The notes: generated by a model from the letters alone, not told the origin. 43,103 nt of DNA from Paracoccaceae bacterium (GCA_026710155.1 JAPORQ010000035.1:1-43103); one strand, 5' to 3'; counted from the first letter of the stretch, positions 8,596 through 19,574 are shown. Made by a program: numbers and translations.

Positions 8596-9609
8596 GTGAA
8601 ATATTTAAGCAAAAGAGAGTTTGTCACAGGTTCACTCGGGTTAATGGCTTCAACCCGTGTTGCCAGAACACAGTCAATCAGACCGTATGAACTCAAGGTG
8701 GCGGGACTATACCCCGAAGAACAACAATTGGCCATTTCCGAAACCATCCACAACTCGGCAATAAAATCGGCAATTCGCGGTGATATCAAATATGATTTCT
8801 ACCGTGGTGTACCGGAATGGGAATTTGAAACCATCCTACGTGAAATTTCCGAACAGGATTATGACCTGATCATCGGGTCAATATTCAATCATGAGGAACT
8901 TGCCAGGGAAGTGGCTCTCGATTTTCGCAGCCAATCCTATCTCTTTGGTTCATATCAACCCACGCCCGAATTCCTCACCTCATTTTCCATCTTTGAAAAT
9001 TATACCCATGATGCCTCGTACCTTGCCGGGATCATTGCCAGTGGTCTGAGCGAAACCAAGGTTTTGGGAATCTTCGGCACCTTGTATTCCCAGAATTCCT
9101 ACCGAAACCTGAATGCCTTCACCCAAGGAGCAAAGGAAGTCAATTCACAAATCAATATCCTGGTTGAACTGATCGATGGTGCCATCGATCCGGGAATCAT
9201 GGCAGAAAAGCTGGAGTTTCAAAAAACGTTCGGGGTGGATTTGATTTATGCCGAACGGGTCGGGGTGGAAAAATATTCAACCGAAAATGAAATTCTCACC
9301 ATTGGCAATATTCACAACCATTCAAAACAATATCCCGACCTTGTGGTATCCTCTACTCTATGGCATTTTCAACCGACACTCCATGCGGCTTTGAACAAAT
9401 TGAGAAATAACGATTTCAAGACCGAAAACCTGCGGCACCATTCCGGCATGAAACATGGAGGCTGTTCTCTGGCATCTCTTGGCTCCTTCATCAATCGGGT
9501 TCCACCGGACGTGATCGAGAAGGCTGCCCGGAGGATAAATGAGATCAAAAACGAAAACTATGAGGTTGCCACGGTTGAACTATTGCCGGTGACAGAATTG
9601 GGACAGTGA
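8596..9609 (+). CDS. BMP/PnrA-family periplasmic substrate-binding protein
   Basis: This 337-residue protein begins with a Tat- or Sec-like leader (SKREFVTGSLGLMAS). The body matches the basic-membrane-protein/PnrA binding fold: YDLIIGSIF, DASYLAGIIASGLSETKVLGIFG, and AFTQGAKEVNSQINI. BMP proteins usually deliver nucleosides or similar solutes to ABC importers. There is no lipobox, unlike many PnrA lipoproteins. The start is GTG; an ATG 16 codons in would remove the leader. It leads a cluster with an amidohydrolase and a complete peptide-type ABC system that already has its own binding protein. It may therefore be an accessory binder, or serve a transporter encoded elsewhere. Confidence 0.8.
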   Translation: MKYLSKREFVTGSLGLMASTRVARTQSIRPYELKVAGLYPEEQQLAISETIHNSAIKSAIRGDIKYDFYRGVPEWEFETILREISEQDYDLIIGSIFNHEELAREVALDFRSQSYLFGSYQPTPEFLTSFSIFENYTHDASYLAGIIASGLSETKVLGIFGTLYSQNSYRNLNAFTQGAKEVNSQINILVELIDGAIDPGIMAEKLEFQKTFGVDLIYAERVGVEKYSTENEILTIGNIHNHSKQYPDLVVSSTLWHFQPTLHAALNKLRNNDFKTENLRHHSGMKHGGCSLASLGSFINRVPPDVIEKAARRINEIKNENYEVATVELLPVTELGQ

Positions 9610-9639
9610 TACCAATATCATTGGGAAAAGGGGAAATTC

Positions 9640-10524
9640 ATGAGAATCGATGCTCACCACCACCTATGGGATTTGAATAAAGTCGATTACCCCTGGCTGA
9701 TGGAATCCGGAAAGGAGAGGTTTTTCGGCAATCCCGAACCAATCCAGAGAAACTTTCTCATTGAAGAATTCAGAGCAAAGGCCAATAATGAGGGATTTGA
9801 AGGTTCTGTTCATGTTCAGGTTGGTGCTGCAGATGGCCTGGAAGAAGCTAGATGGATTCAGGAAGTTGCCTACAGCAATCCCGATTGGAATCTGGTTCAG
9901 GTGGCGTTTTGTGATCTGACTTCTTCCACTAGGGAAAGCGTGCTTGAAGAGTATTCTGACCTGTCCACCGTCGTTGGCATAAGACAAATCGTTGGTAGGT
10001 CGGATGAGGAAGATCGACTTTCAGGAACCAATAACCTTCTGTATGACAGTGAATTCTCCAGGGGATTGGAAACTATTGCCAAATTGGGTTTTTCATTTGA
10101 CCTGCAACTTACCCCACCTCTGATGGCAGCTGCCGCCAGCATATTTTCGAGAATACCCGAACTCAATGTGATCCTGTGCCATGCCGGCTCTCCCAAAGCC
10201 GCCAGGGGTGAGGAATTCAAGATTTGGAAGGAAGGAATTTCCGAATTGGCCACCCTTCCAAACATGAGTTGCAAGATTTCTGGATTGCCCATGTTTTTCA
10301 GGGAAAATGATACGGGGGTCTACCAGCCTATTATTGATACCTGCCTTCAATCATTCGGTGCCACGCGATGCATTTTTGGCTCCAATTTTCCTGTGGACAG
10401 TTTATACAAAAACTATGGAACACTTGTTGATGGTTATGAAGCCTGTATTCCCGAGGAGTTGCATTCCAGGATTTTTGGCCGGAATGCCTGGAATACTTAT
10501 TTTTCAGCACGCCGGAAACTTTGA
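9640..10524 (+). CDS. Amidohydrolase 2 family metal-dependent hydrolase (fuconolactonase-like)
   Basis: This 294-residue TIM-barrel hydrolase of the COG3618 type has the N-terminal metal motif DAHHHLWD at residues 4-11. CHAG follows in the middle and SNFPVDSLY toward the C-terminus carries the catalytic aspartate. Relatives include L-fuconolactonase, pyrone-dicarboxylate lactonase and other small-molecule lactonases or decarboxylases. A good AAGGGG ribosome-binding site lies seven bases before ATG. It sits 30 bases after the BMP protein gene and about 100 bases before the ABC ATPases, so it likely processes an imported compound. The substrate is unknown. Confidence 0.87.
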   Translation: MRIDAHHHLWDLNKVDYPWLMESGKERFFGNPEPIQRNFLIEEFRAKANNEGFEGSVHVQVGAADGLEEARWIQEVAYSNPDWNLVQVAFCDLTSSTRESVLEEYSDLSTVVGIRQIVGRSDEEDRLSGTNNLLYDSEFSRGLETIAKLGFSFDLQLTPPLMAAAASIFSRIPELNVILCHAGSPKAARGEEFKIWKEGISELATLPNMSCKISGLPMFFRENDTGVYQPIIDTCLQSFGATRCIFGSNFPVDSLYKNYGTLVDGYEACIPEELHSRIFGRNAWNTYFSARRKL

Positions 10525-10622
10525 TTGTAATATAGTGACATATCCTGTATTGGTTAGTGATACTTATGATAAAACAATAAATCAGGACTTCTAGTTGTTT
10601 CGAATAATGAATTCTAAGGGAA

Positions 10623-11624
10623 ATGTCTGAAGATATTTCCCCAGTACTTTCTGTAAAGGACCTCAAGGTTGTCTTTTCAACCAGAAAAGGTGAGGTTCAT
10701 GCTGTCAATACAATCAATTTTGACCTTAACTCGGGTGAACTCCTTGGAGTTGTCGGTGAGTCCGGTTCCGGCAAATCCGTAACCATGATGTCACTTTTAA
10801 GTCTTCTGCCATCACCACCCGCAAAAATCAATGGTGGAACCGTATCATTCGAGGGCAAGGACCTGTTGAAAATGAATCAAAAGGAAATCAGGAAGATACG
10901 GGGAGGTAAAATCGGGTTCATTTTCCAGGATCCCATGACATCCCTGAATCCGGTTTTTTCCGTGGGGTTTCAAATCATGGAACCACTCAAAAAACATATG
11001 GGACTCACAGGTAGAAAAGCACAGGATCGGGCTCTCGAATTGCTGGAACTTGTGGGGATACCTGATCCCAAAAAGAGATTCAAGGACTATCCTCACCAAT
11101 TTTCCGGGGGCATGAGGCAACGGGTCATGATTGCCATCGCCCTGACTTGCAATCCGAAATTGCTCATTGCAGATGAACCGACGACAGCACTTGATGTCAC
11201 CATCCAGGCTCAAATACTCGAACTTGTCAGGGATTTGCGAAAAAAGCTGGGTATGGCGATTATCTGGATTACCCATGATTTGGGAGTCATCGCTGGCATT
11301 GCCACCAGGGTGATCGTTATGTATGCCGGTCAAATTGTCGAACAGGCAAATGTCGACGAATTGTTTGCCAATCCACAACATCCCTATACCCAAGCACTTA
11401 TCGAAACCATTCCTGCTGTCAGGGGTGAACGGACCAAAAGATTGAATTCCATAAGGGGCCAGGCACCCACAACCTTGATTGAACCCCATTTCTGTTCCTT
11501 TCATCCAAGATGTGATTTTGCCTTCAACAAATGTACTTCCATCAATCCCCAGTTGATCGAGCAAAGAAAAAACCACCTCGTCGCCTGTCATCTTTTCGAA
11601 GACAAGGAAGTTGCTGTTGGCTGA
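10623..11624 (+). CDS. Peptide/nickel ABC transporter ATPase, OppD/DppD type
   Basis: This 333-residue ABC ATPase has Walker [10 protein letters not shown]-loop [12 protein letters not shown], signature [12 protein letters not shown], Walker [13 protein letters not shown] and H-loop WITHDLG. The C-terminal oligopeptide extension with [15 protein letters not shown] contains the cysteine cluster typical of OppD/DppD, which can bind an Fe-S centre. It pairs with the overlapping OppF-type ATPase to power the dipeptide-type importer encoded downstream. Substrate class (di- or oligopeptide, or another solute) cannot be read from the ATPase. Confidence 0.95.
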   Translation: MSEDISPVLSVKDLKVVFSTRKGEVHAVNTINFDLNSGELLGVVGESGSGKSVTMMSLLSLLPSPPAKINGGTVSFEGKDLLKMNQKEIRKIRGGKIGFIFQDPMTSLNPVFSVGFQIMEPLKKHMGLTGRKAQDRALELLELVGIPDPKKRFKDYPHQFSGGMRQRVMIAIALTCNPKLLIADEPTTALDVTIQAQILELVRDLRKKLGMAIIWITHDLGVIAGIATRVIVMYAGQIVEQANVDELFANPQHPYTQALIETIPAVRGERTKRLNSIRGQAPTTLIEPHFCSFHPRCDFAFNKCTSINPQLIEQRKNHLVACHLFEDKEVAVG

Positions 11625-12612
11625 TCCTCGTCAAGAAATTGAACCCCTGGTGGAAGTCAGGGACCTTAAGGTATATTTCCCAATTCAGGCAGGAGTGTTG
11701 CGGCGAAAGGTTGGTGAAGTCAAGGCGGTGGACAAGGTCTCCCTTGATATAATGAAGGGTGAAACACTTGGTTTGGTCGGAGAATCGGGTTGCGGTAAAA
11801 CTACAGCCGGCAGGGCCATATTGCGATTGAATGACATTACCGATGGAACCGTCAGGATAAAGGGCAAATACATCCATGAATCTTCTCACAAGGAACTCAG
11901 GAAAATTCGTCCAACAATGCAAATGATCTTTCAGGACCCGCAGGAATCTCTCAATCCGAGAATGACCGTGTCAGCCATTATCTCCGAACCACTGACCGAA
12001 CATCAAAGCATGTCTAAAAAGGAACGGGAAGAACGGGTTTTTGACCTCATGGATTCAGTTGGTCTCAACAGGGATTTCGCTTCCCGTTATCCACATGAAT
12101 TTTCGGGCGGTCAGCGTCAGCGTATCGGTATTGCCCGAGCCTTGGCACTCAACCCCGAACTGATTGTTTGCGATGAACCCATTGCAGCATTGGATGTATC
12201 GATCCAGGCACAGGTTGTGAATTTGCTGGAGGACCTGCAGGAAGAACGGAACCTGACCTATCTGTTCATAAGCCATGATCTTGGAATGGTCAGGCATATC
12301 GCAACCAGGGTTGCTGTCATGTATCTTGGCCAGATTGTTGAAATAGGCAAAAGCGATAGTCTCTATTCGTCTCCACTGCATCCCTACACCGAAGCCTTGC
12401 TTTCGGCAGTTCCGGAGGCTAATCCGGAAATCGAAAGAACCAGAAAGGCGATTGTACTGAGCGGTGATGTGCCCTCACCTGCCAATCCGCCTGAAGGATG
12501 CAATTTTTGCAACAGATGTCCCAAGGCATTTGCTATCTGCCTTGAGGTGGAACCAACACTAACCGAAATCGAACCCGGAAGGTTCGTTTCATGCCATCTT
12601 TACAATGGCTAG
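11617..12612 (+). CDS. Peptide/nickel ABC transporter ATPase, OppF/DppF type
   Basis: This is a 331-residue ABC ATPase, with Walker [24 protein letters not shown], signature [12 protein letters not shown], Walker [12 protein letters not shown] and a C-terminal [10 protein letters not shown] cysteine motif. The reading frame overlaps the end of the OppD-type gene. Two TTG codons are possible starts: the one at 11617 has AAGGAAG six bases upstream and is preferred, while the one at 11611 directly abuts that motif. The overlap indicates translational coupling between the two ATPases, giving equal amounts of each. A small inverted repeat (TTGTGT/ACACAA at 12620-12635) lies between it and the binding-protein gene. 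Confidence 0.94.
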   Translation: MADPRQEIEPLVEVRDLKVYFPIQAGVLRRKVGEVKAVDKVSLDIMKGETLGLVGESGCGKTTAGRAILRLNDITDGTVRIKGKYIHESSHKELRKIRPTMQMIFQDPQESLNPRMTVSAIISEPLTEHQSMSKKEREERVFDLMDSVGLNRDFASRYPHEFSGGQRQRIGIARALALNPELIVCDEPIAALDVSIQAQVVNLLEDLQEERNLTYLFISHDLGMVRHIATRVAVMYLGQIVEIGKSDSLYSSPLHPYTEALLSAVPEANPEIERTRKAIVLSGDVPSPANPPEGCNFCNRCPKAFAICLEVEPTLTEIEPGRFVSCHLYNG

Positions 12613-12663
12613 TGTAAATTTGTGTACAAACACAATGACATAATTTGAAGAAAGGAAAAAAAG

Positions 12664-14352
12664 ATGAAAAAGCTTTTTGTTATTTCCCTCTCACTCATCG
12701 TGATGGCAACATCGGGATTTGCCATGAGAGGGTCGTCCGGTCATGTTAATATTCTTTATTGGCAGGCCCCGTCAATTCTCAATCCATACCTATCCGGCGG
12801 AACCAAGGAGGTCGAGGCGGCTTCACTGATTATCGAGCCGTTGGCCCGATATGACGATAGCGGAAACATGGTTCCGTGGCTTGCCGAATCTATTCCAACA
12901 ACCGAAAACGGTGGGGTATCGGATGATCTCAAGACCATTACCTGGAAAATCAAGGAGGGTTTGGTTTGGTCGGATGGTTCTGCCTTTACATCTGAGGATG
13001 TCGTATTCACATATGAATATTGTACGCACCCCGAGGGAGGTTGTGCCCAAGGTCAGAAATTCGAGGATGTGGTTTCCGTCGAAGCCATTGACGACTTGAC
13101 CATCAAGGTGACCTTCGGAGTTGCAAAGCCCTTCCCATATGGCCCCTTCGTTGGTTTCCAATCACCAATTATCCAGAAGGTCCAGTTTGAAAATTGCCTT
13201 GGTACTGCTGCACCTGGTTGTACTGATCAGAATTTCATGCCCATCGGAACAGGTCCATTTGTTGTCACCGAGTTCAGGCCTAACGACGTTATTTCATTTG
13301 AAGCAAACGCCAATTACCGTGATCCTGACAAGCCGGCTTTTGCAACTGTGACCTTCAAGGGTGGTGGCGATGCATCAGCTGCCGGGCGTGCCGTTCTGGA
13401 AACAGGCGAGTTTGATTATGCCTGGAACCTCCAGTTGGCACCTCAAGTCCTTCAGCAAATGTCGGAAGCCGGCAAGGGCCAGGTCGTTTCGGCCTTTGGT
13501 CCTTCGGTTGAAAGAATCATGGTCAATATGACTGATCCCTCACCTGATTTGGGAGAGGAAAGATCAACCAGGGCCCATCCGCATCCATTCCTGTCCGACA
13601 TCAATGTCAGGAAGGCCCTTTCGCTGGCCATTGACCGCAACATTCTGAATGAAATCGGTTATGGCCTTACCGGAAAACCAACCTGTAATATCGTACCCGC
13701 ACCTGCAATCTATGCCTCAACGGCCAATGACGGTTGTCTGGTTCAGGATATTGACATGGCCAATCAGATTCTTGATGAAGCCGGTTGGGTCAGAGGTAGC
13801 GATGGTGTTCGAGAAAAGGATGGCATGCGACTTTCCCTACTTTATCAGACCTCGACCAATGCCGTTCGCCAAGATTTCCAGGCCCTGATCAAGCAGTGGT
13901 GGTCCCAGATTGGTGTTGAAACCGAACTACGCAACCTTGATGCATCGGTTTTCTTTGGAGGTGATCCGGGTAGCCCCGATACCTTCCAGAAGTTCTTTGC
14001 CGATGTCGAGATGTACACAAATAGATTTGATGGCACTGATCCAGAGTCTTACTTCAACAGTTGGAAATGTGGACGTGAACCATCTCCGGAAAACGGTTGG
14101 CTAGGTGTCAACATTACCCGGTATTGTGATGATACCTATGATGCTAAACTTGCCGAACTTGCCAAAACCGGTGATCTAAGCCGAAGAATTGAGTTGTCCA
14201 AGGCATTGAATGATCAGCAGATTCAGGAATACATCATGATTCCCCTGATCCATCGTGGTAGTGTATCCGCTCATTCCAATTCATTGGGCGGAGTGGTTCT
14301 GAATGCTTGGGATTCCGAACTCTGGAATATTGCCGACTGGTACAGGAAGTGA
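12664..14352 (+). CDS. ABC transporter solute-binding protein, family 5 (peptide/nickel type)
   Basis: This 562-residue extracytoplasmic binding protein has a signal peptide at residues 1-20 (MKKLFVISLSLIVMATSGFA). The family 5 body includes NPYLSGGTKEVEAASLIIEPLARYD, the motif GLVWSDGSAFTSEDVVFTYEY near residue 100, and LNVRK-like SDINVRKALSLAIDR. These proteins bind di- or oligopeptides, nickel or opines. GAAAGGAAAA gives a strong ribosome-binding site. It lies between the ATPase and permease genes, and a 9-bp stem-loop follows its stop, a common way of making more binding protein than permease. Confidence 0.95.
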   Translation: MKKLFVISLSLIVMATSGFAMRGSSGHVNILYWQAPSILNPYLSGGTKEVEAASLIIEPLARYDDSGNMVPWLAESIPTTENGGVSDDLKTITWKIKEGLVWSDGSAFTSEDVVFTYEYCTHPEGGCAQGQKFEDVVSVEAIDDLTIKVTFGVAKPFPYGPFVGFQSPIIQKVQFENCLGTAAPGCTDQNFMPIGTGPFVVTEFRPNDVISFEANANYRDPDKPAFATVTFKGGGDASAAGRAVLETGEFDYAWNLQLAPQVLQQMSEAGKGQVVSAFGPSVERIMVNMTDPSPDLGEERSTRAHPHPFLSDINVRKALSLAIDRNILNEIGYGLTGKPTCNIVPAPAIYASTANDGCLVQDIDMANQILDEAGWVRGSDGVREKDGMRLSLLYQTSTNAVRQDFQALIKQWWSQIGVETELRNLDASVFFGGDPGSPDTFQKFFADVEMYTNRFDGTDPESYFNSWKCGREPSPENGWLGVNITRYCDDTYDAKLAELAKTGDLSRRIELSKALNDQQIQEYIMIPLIHRGSVSAHSNSLGGVVLNAWDSELWNIADWYRK

Positions 14353-14363
14353 TTTAAGAAAAT

Positions 14364-14387
14364 GGCTCAGGGTCAAGGCCCTGAGCC
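14364..14387 (+). promoter_or_regulatory. Intercistronic stem-loop after the binding-protein gene
   Basis: GGCTCAGGG pairs perfectly with CCCTGAGCC around a 6-base loop, twelve bases after the stop codon. No T run follows, so it is probably an mRNA-stabilising or attenuating hairpin rather than a full terminator, setting binding protein above permease levels (inference). Confidence 0.65.
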
Positions 14388-14432
14388 TCCAAAAACCTAA
14401 ATATCCCAGACATCAAGTTCCGATTTGCCAAG

Positions 14433-15440
14433 ATGTTCAACTATACCATTCGAAGAACCCTGTTGGCAATTCCAACCTTGTTTTTCATCAGTCTGGCATT
14501 GTTTTTGCTGCTTGACCTTGCCCCTGGTGATCCTACGGCTCAACTCCCCCTGACAATTCCCCCGGAAGTGAGGGAGAAAATCCGTCTTGCACTGGGATTG
14601 GGGGAACCCTTTCACATACGCTTTCTGCTCTGGCTTGAGCAATTCTTCATCAACGAGCCCTTGCATCTTCTGACCGAACTGACCGGAGTTGATTTCTCGG
14701 GAGACCGGCAAAGGGTAATCTCCTGGCAGTCCCGATCACCCGTCATGGATATCGTTGTTCAAAGACTGCCCCAGACCTTGTGGGTTGTCGGAATGTCCTA
14801 TGTCATGGGAACGATCATCGCCCTACCCATCGGCATTATTTCGGCCTACAGGCAATACAGCTGGTTTGACCAGATCGGAACCTTTGTTTCCATGGTCGGA
14901 TTTTCAATCCCCACCTTTTTCACGGGTGTACTGCTCATCGTCATTTTTTCTGTCCACCTGGGCTGGTTTCCCTCCATTTATGACACGACCCATGTTGTCA
15001 CCGACTGGGGCAGCCTGATTGTACAAATCAAGCAGATGATAATGCCAACCATGGTGCTTGCCCTTTACAACGCGGCACAAATCAGCCGTTTCATGCGGGC
15101 CTCAATGCTGGACAATCTGAATCAGGATTATGTGCGTACTGCACGGGCCAAGGGCTTGCGTGAGAATGTGGTACTTCTGGTTCATGTTCTCAGGAATTCA
15201 ATGATACCCGTTGTGACCGTCATTGCCATTGGAGTTCCAACCGTTTTTGGTGGAGCCATCATTACCGAACAGGTATTCAAGGTAAACGGGCTTGGACAAC
15301 TCTTGATTACGGCCATTCAGGCCAACGACATACCGATGGTACAAACCCTGACCTTCATTTTTGCTGTCCTGATCGTGCTTTTCAATCTTTTGGCCGACAT
15401 TTTGTATGGCATCCTTGATCCGAGGATCAGATATGAGTGA
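14433..15440 (+). CDS. Dipeptide-type ABC transporter permease, DppB/OppB family
   Basis: This 335-residue inner-membrane permease has the N-terminal DppB pattern (first helix LAIPTLFFISLALFLLLDLA, then PGDP) and the EAA-like loop NLNQDYVRTARAKGL that docks on the ATPases. About six membrane helices are predicted. It forms the channel with the DppC-type subunit encoded next. Its last eight bases overlap the start of the dppC-like gene (ATGAGTGA), so the two are translationally coupled. No strong Shine-Dalgarno is visible before its own ATG. Confidence 0.95.
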   Translation: MFNYTIRRTLLAIPTLFFISLALFLLLDLAPGDPTAQLPLTIPPEVREKIRLALGLGEPFHIRFLLWLEQFFINEPLHLLTELTGVDFSGDRQRVISWQSRSPVMDIVVQRLPQTLWVVGMSYVMGTIIALPIGIISAYRQYSWFDQIGTFVSMVGFSIPTFFTGVLLIVIFSVHLGWFPSIYDTTHVVTDWGSLIVQIKQMIMPTMVLALYNAAQISRFMRASMLDNLNQDYVRTARAKGLRENVVLLVHVLRNSMIPVVTVIAIGVPTVFGGAIITEQVFKVNGLGQLLITAIQANDIPMVQTLTFIFAVLIVLFNLLADILYGILDPRIRYE

Positions 15441-16341
15441 TGTGACCATAACACTGCAATCGGCACCAACATCCCAGTGGCGGGACATCTGGGATCAATT
15501 CAAGACCCACAGGGGTGCCTTGTTTGGAGCCATCTTCTTCCTGTTCATCATGGGTGCCGTATTTCTGGGTCCCTTTGTCTGGACCCTTGATCCACAATAC
15601 ATCGATATTCTATCAAGGGATCAGGGGATGAGTTTGGCCCATCCCATGGGAACCGATCAATTGGGGCGAGATACCCTGGCCAGAATTCTAGTCGGTGGGC
15701 AGACCACTGTTGCAGTCGGTATCACTGCCATGTTGTTATCCCTGGTGCTTGGAACCCTTGTTGGTGTATTGGCCGGTTTTGTGAAATGGCTGGACGGGCC
15801 ATTGATGAGGCTGACGGACTTGTTCCTTGCCCTGCCAATCCTTCCCCTACTCCTCGTCATCATCCTGCTGTTCAGGGATCGCCTGAGAGTGGTCTTTGGA
15901 CCAGAAACCGGTATATTCATCCTAATTGTGTTTGTCATCGGTATTACGAGCTGGATGCAGGCGGCAAGAATTGTCAGGGGGGATGTTCTGACCATCAAGG
16001 AACGGGAGTTCGTATTGGCTGCAAAATCAATCGGCACGCCTTCCAGCAGGATCATTCTCAGGCACATTCTACCAAATGTCCTGTCCCCGATCATGGTTTC
16101 AGCCACCATCGGTATTGCCAATGCCATTATCACCGAATCGGCACTCTCATTCCTTGGATTGGGATTTCCATCGGATTTTCCAACCTGGGGACGATTGTTG
16201 TTTGATGCCACCGATTATCTGCAGAGTTTTCCCGAGAGGGTTCTATGGCCAGGTGTCGCCATATCCTTTACAGTTCTGTCAGTCAACTACCTTGGAGACG
16301 GGCTACGTGATGCCCTGGATCCCCGCATTCGAGGACGGTGA
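15433..16341 (+). CDS. Dipeptide-type ABC transporter permease, DppC/OppC family
   Basis: This 302-residue permease has about six helices. The family stretch HPMGTDQLGRDTLARILVG sits after the first helix and periplasmic loop, and the EAA loop reads IKEREFVLAAKSIGTPSSRII. The C-terminus ends NYLGDGLRDALDPRIRGR, as is typical of DppC. The frame is open from an ATG at 15406, but the ATG at 15433 has GAGGA upstream, fits the family N-terminus, and overlaps the dppB-like stop. It is the last gene of the importer cluster and converges on pntB with only 20 bases between. Confidence 0.95.
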   Translation: MSDVTITLQSAPTSQWRDIWDQFKTHRGALFGAIFFLFIMGAVFLGPFVWTLDPQYIDILSRDQGMSLAHPMGTDQLGRDTLARILVGGQTTVAVGITAMLLSLVLGTLVGVLAGFVKWLDGPLMRLTDLFLALPILPLLLVIILLFRDRLRVVFGPETGIFILIVFVIGITSWMQAARIVRGDVLTIKEREFVLAAKSIGTPSSRIILRHILPNVLSPIMVSATIGIANAIITESALSFLGLGFPSDFPTWGRLLFDATDYLQSFPERVLWPGVAISFTVLSVNYLGDGLRDALDPRIRGR

Positions 16342-16361
16342 ATCTTCAACAAAACCCAGCT

Positions 16362-17819
16362 TCAGGAAATAAGTGTCAACAGCTTGTTGACTGAATCCTT
16401 GGCATCTCCAAAAAACATTCGGGTGTTTTCCTTGAAAAAAAGGGAATTTTCAATACCGGAATATCCGGTTCCCTGACCCCGCTTGGAAACAATCACCTGA
16501 TTGGCCTTCCAGACTTCAAGAACCGGCATGCCCGCAATCGGAGAATTGGGATCTTCCTGGGCGGCCGGATTGACTATGTCATTGGATCCAATGATGATGG
16601 CCAGGTCTGTACTCGGAAAATCCTCATTTATTTCGTCCATTTCCAGAACGATGTCATAAGGGACCTTGGCTTCAGCCAATAGAACATTCATGTGCCCGGG
16701 CAACCTACCGGCAACGGGATGAATGGCAAATCTCACTGTCTTGCCTTGCGCAACAAGTCTTTGGGTCAACTCACTGATTGGCCCTTGGGCTTGGGCAACT
16801 GCCATACCATAACCTGGAACGATGATAATGCTGTCAGCATCGGTGATCAGGGTGGCCACCCCATCTGCATCAATGGCAATCTGCTCTCCCCCCACACTCT
16901 GGATTGCTTCACCACTTCCACCAAAACCACCCAAGATGACGCTGACGAAGTTTCGGTTCATGGCCCGGCACATGATGTAGGAAAGAATGGCTCCCGAGGA
17001 ACCCACCAAGGCACCGGTTACAATAAGCAAATCATTGCTCAGGGTAAAACCTATGGCAGCTGCTGCCCAACCCGAGTAGGAATTGAGCATGGACACAACA
17101 ACAGGCATATCAGCCCCGCCGATGCCCATGATAAGCAAGATCCCGATTATGCCTGCTAAAATAGATACATAAACGAGGAGATCCACACCCTGATCACCGA
17201 CAAAGTAAAGATAACCAAGAACAATACAGCCAATCAATAACAAAATGTTCCAGATGTGACCTCCAGGAAATTTGAAGGGCTTGCTGGTGATTCTGCCGGC
17301 AAGTTTCCCGAAGGCTATGACTGATCCGGTAAAGGTAATCGCTCCGATAAACACACCCAAAAGCACTTCTATTTTCAGGATGCTTAATTCAACGGCATCC
17401 TTGGATACGATTTTCTTGGCAAATCCGAATAGTTCCTGGTTGTTGCCCAGAACATGAACGGACTCCACGACGATTTGGGCATTAATCCCCGTAAAAACCG
17501 CTGCCAAGCCCACAAACGAATGCAGGGCGGCAACCAATTGGGGCATTCCGGTCATTTCGACCCTTTGGGCCACAATGATTCCGATTACGGAACCAACGAG
17601 AAGTGCTGCTCCAATGATCTCGATATTCTGAATACCCAGCAAACTATCTTCTGAAACAAAAGCGATGGAGCCGAGGGTGGAGATAACCGCAATGGCCATA
17701 CCAGCCATACCGTACCAGATTGCCCTTTTGGCTTTTTCCTGATTGGACAAGCCTCCGAGGGAAAGGATAAACAGAACCGAGGCTGCTATATAAATGGAGG
17801 CCAATAATCCTTCAGACAT
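16362..17819 (-). CDS. pntB: NAD(P) transhydrogenase subunit beta
   Basis: This 485-residue proton-translocating transhydrogenase beta subunit has an N-terminal membrane domain II of about eight or nine helices. A soluble NADP(H)-binding domain III follows at the C-terminus, with [28 protein letters not shown] and the [17 protein letters not shown] loop. With PntA it uses the proton gradient to make NADPH from NADH. Its ATG lies ten bases after the pntA stop with a GGAG site, so pntAB form one operon. Length and domain order match the Escherichia-type enzyme. Confidence 0.97.
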   Translation of the reverse strand: MSEGLLASIYIAASVLFILSLGGLSNQEKAKRAIWYGMAGMAIAVISTLGSIAFVSEDSLLGIQNIEIIGAALLVGSVIGIIVAQRVEMTGMPQLVAALHSFVGLAAVFTGINAQIVVESVHVLGNNQELFGFAKKIVSKDAVELSILKIEVLLGVFIGAITFTGSVIAFGKLAGRITSKPFKFPGGHIWNILLLIGCIVLGYLYFVGDQGVDLLVYVSILAGIIGILLIMGIGGADMPVVVSMLNSYSGWAAAAIGFTLSNDLLIVTGALVGSSGAILSYIMCRAMNRNFVSVILGGFGGSGEAIQSVGGEQIAIDADGVATLITDADSIIIVPGYGMAVAQAQGPISELTQRLVAQGKTVRFAIHPVAGRLPGHMNVLLAEAKVPYDIVLEMDEINEDFPSTDLAIIIGSNDIVNPAAQEDPNSPIAGMPVLEVWKANQVIVSKRGQGTGYSGIENSLFFKENTRMFFGDAKDSVNKLLTLIS

Positions 17820-17829
17820 ATCTTAATCT

Positions 17830-19407
17830 CTAGCTCCTTTGAAACATTGCCAACATTCGCCTGGTTACGTAGAACCCACCGACAATGTTTATTGTGGCTA
17901 TCAGAAGTGAAATCCCCGAAAGAACAAGGATTGTCGTGTTCAGGGTACCGATCTGAAGTATGGCTCCGATGATTATGATACCGGAGATGGCATTGGTAAC
18001 GGACATCAAGGGGGTATGTAATGAATGGCTTACGTTCCAGATAACCTGATAGCCGACAAAGCAGCTCAGGACGAAGACAACAAAATGTTGCATGAAACTC
18101 ACCGGTGCGACCAAACCCAACAAGGCTGTTACAATTCCGCCGGCAATCAGGAAACTGATTTGCCTCTTGGTATCTGCTTTAAATTTGACCAGTTCCTCAT
18201 GCCTTTTTTCCTCAGGCGTCAATTCCTTGGTGGCAATTTTGGGTTGAACCGCTATTGCCTGGATTTTTGGCGGAGGTGGTGGATATGTGATTTCACCTCC
18301 ATGAGCAACGGTTGCCCCGCGGATCACATCATCTTCCATATTGATGAAGGGCATGCCATTTTTTTCCGGGGTCAGATCGGACAGGAGATGAAAAATATTG
18401 GTTGCATAGAGCAGCGATGATTGGGTCGCCATCCTGGAGGGAAAGTCCGTGTATCCGATGATCGTAACCTTGTTGTCGGCAACTATTTTCTCCCCGGGTT
18501 TGGTGAGATCACAATTCCCGCCCTTCTCGGCCGCCAGATCAACAATTACAGAACCCGGCTTCATGGCTTCGACCATATCGGCAAGCCATAATTTGGGTGC
18601 TCCAACTCCCGGTATCAAAGCCGTGGTGATAACTATATCAATTTCTGGAGCGACCTTTCGAAACAATTCCAGCTGTTTTTCCCTGAATTCCGGGGAGGAA
18701 GGTTTGGCATACCCGCCTGAACCGCTGGCATCCTCCTCAAAGTCCAGAAACAGGAATTGTGCCCCCATGGATTCGATTTGCTCAGCCACTTCCGGTCGAA
18801 CATCAAAAGCCTTGACCATGGCTCCAAGTGACGTGGCTGTTCCAATTGCCGATAGACCGGCGACCCCTGCCCCAATGACCAAAACCTGGGCGGGAGGAAC
18901 CTTGCCTGCAGCTGTAACCTGTCCTGTGAAAAATCTTCCGAAATTGTTTCCTGCTTCAATGACAGACCGATAACCTGCTATATTGGCCATTGAAGAAAGG
19001 GCATCCATCTTTTGCGCCCTCGATATCCTTGGCACCATATCCATGGCCAACATGGAAAGCTTTCTGGAGGCACACAGGTCCAGAAGTTCCTGTCTTTCCT
19101 GTGGATAAACGAAGGAAATAACGGCCTTGCCTTCACCCAAATCCTCAACTTCCCCGGTGCTTGGGGGATTTACCTTGACAATTATTTCCGAAGTATCCCA
19201 AAGATCATCTGCAGAAGACAGAACACTTACACCAGCCTCTTCATATTGAAAATCATCAAAACCGGCTACTTTGCCTGCACCGGTTTCAATTGCAACATCA
19301 TAACCAAGTTTTATTATTCGCTTGGCTGAATCGGGTGTAATTGCTACACGGGCTTCACCATCGGTGATTTCCTTTACCGTACCAACTCTCACAATTCTAT
19401 CACTCAC
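17830..19407 (-). CDS. pntA: NAD(P) transhydrogenase subunit alpha
   Basis: This 525-residue alpha subunit has the NAD(H)-binding domain I first: [15 protein letters not shown] near residue 25-40, the glycine motif [11 protein letters not shown] near 179-189, then the mobile loop region ending [13 protein letters not shown]. About four membrane helices follow at the C-terminus. Domain I and the membrane part are in one chain, as in Escherichia coli, rather than split into PntAA and PntAB as in Rhodospirillum. The start is GTG with AAGG upstream. It marks the left border of the accessory region. Confidence 0.97.
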   Translation of the reverse strand: MSDRIVRVGTVKEITDGEARVAITPDSAKRIIKLGYDVAIETGAGKVAGFDDFQYEEAGVSVLSSADDLWDTSEIIVKVNPPSTGEVEDLGEGKAVISFVYPQERQELLDLCASRKLSMLAMDMVPRISRAQKMDALSSMANIAGYRSVIEAGNNFGRFFTGQVTAAGKVPPAQVLVIGAGVAGLSAIGTATSLGAMVKAFDVRPEVAEQIESMGAQFLFLDFEEDASGSGGYAKPSSPEFREKQLELFRKVAPEIDIVITTALIPGVGAPKLWLADMVEAMKPGSVIVDLAAEKGGNCDLTKPGEKIVADNKVTIIGYTDFPSRMATQSSLLYATNIFHLLSDLTPEKNGMPFINMEDDVIRGATVAHGGEITYPPPPPKIQAIAVQPKIATKELTPEEKRHEELVKFKADTKRQISFLIAGGIVTALLGLVAPVSFMQHFVVFVLSCFVGYQVIWNVSHSLHTPLMSVTNAISGIIIIGAILQIGTLNTTILVLSGISLLIATINIVGGFYVTRRMLAMFQRS

Positions 19408-19574
19408 ACCTTAATGATTAATCCAGTATATATACTAGGTTTTAACTGATCTATTCAGCTAATCAATTAAATTTCATTCCTTTCGATATTTAAACCAATA
19501 TTTTTTTGAAAACAACAACCGGATAGTAACTGGGCTCTCTTGATTGGATTAAGAATCAGTGGAGAAGTATAAAT

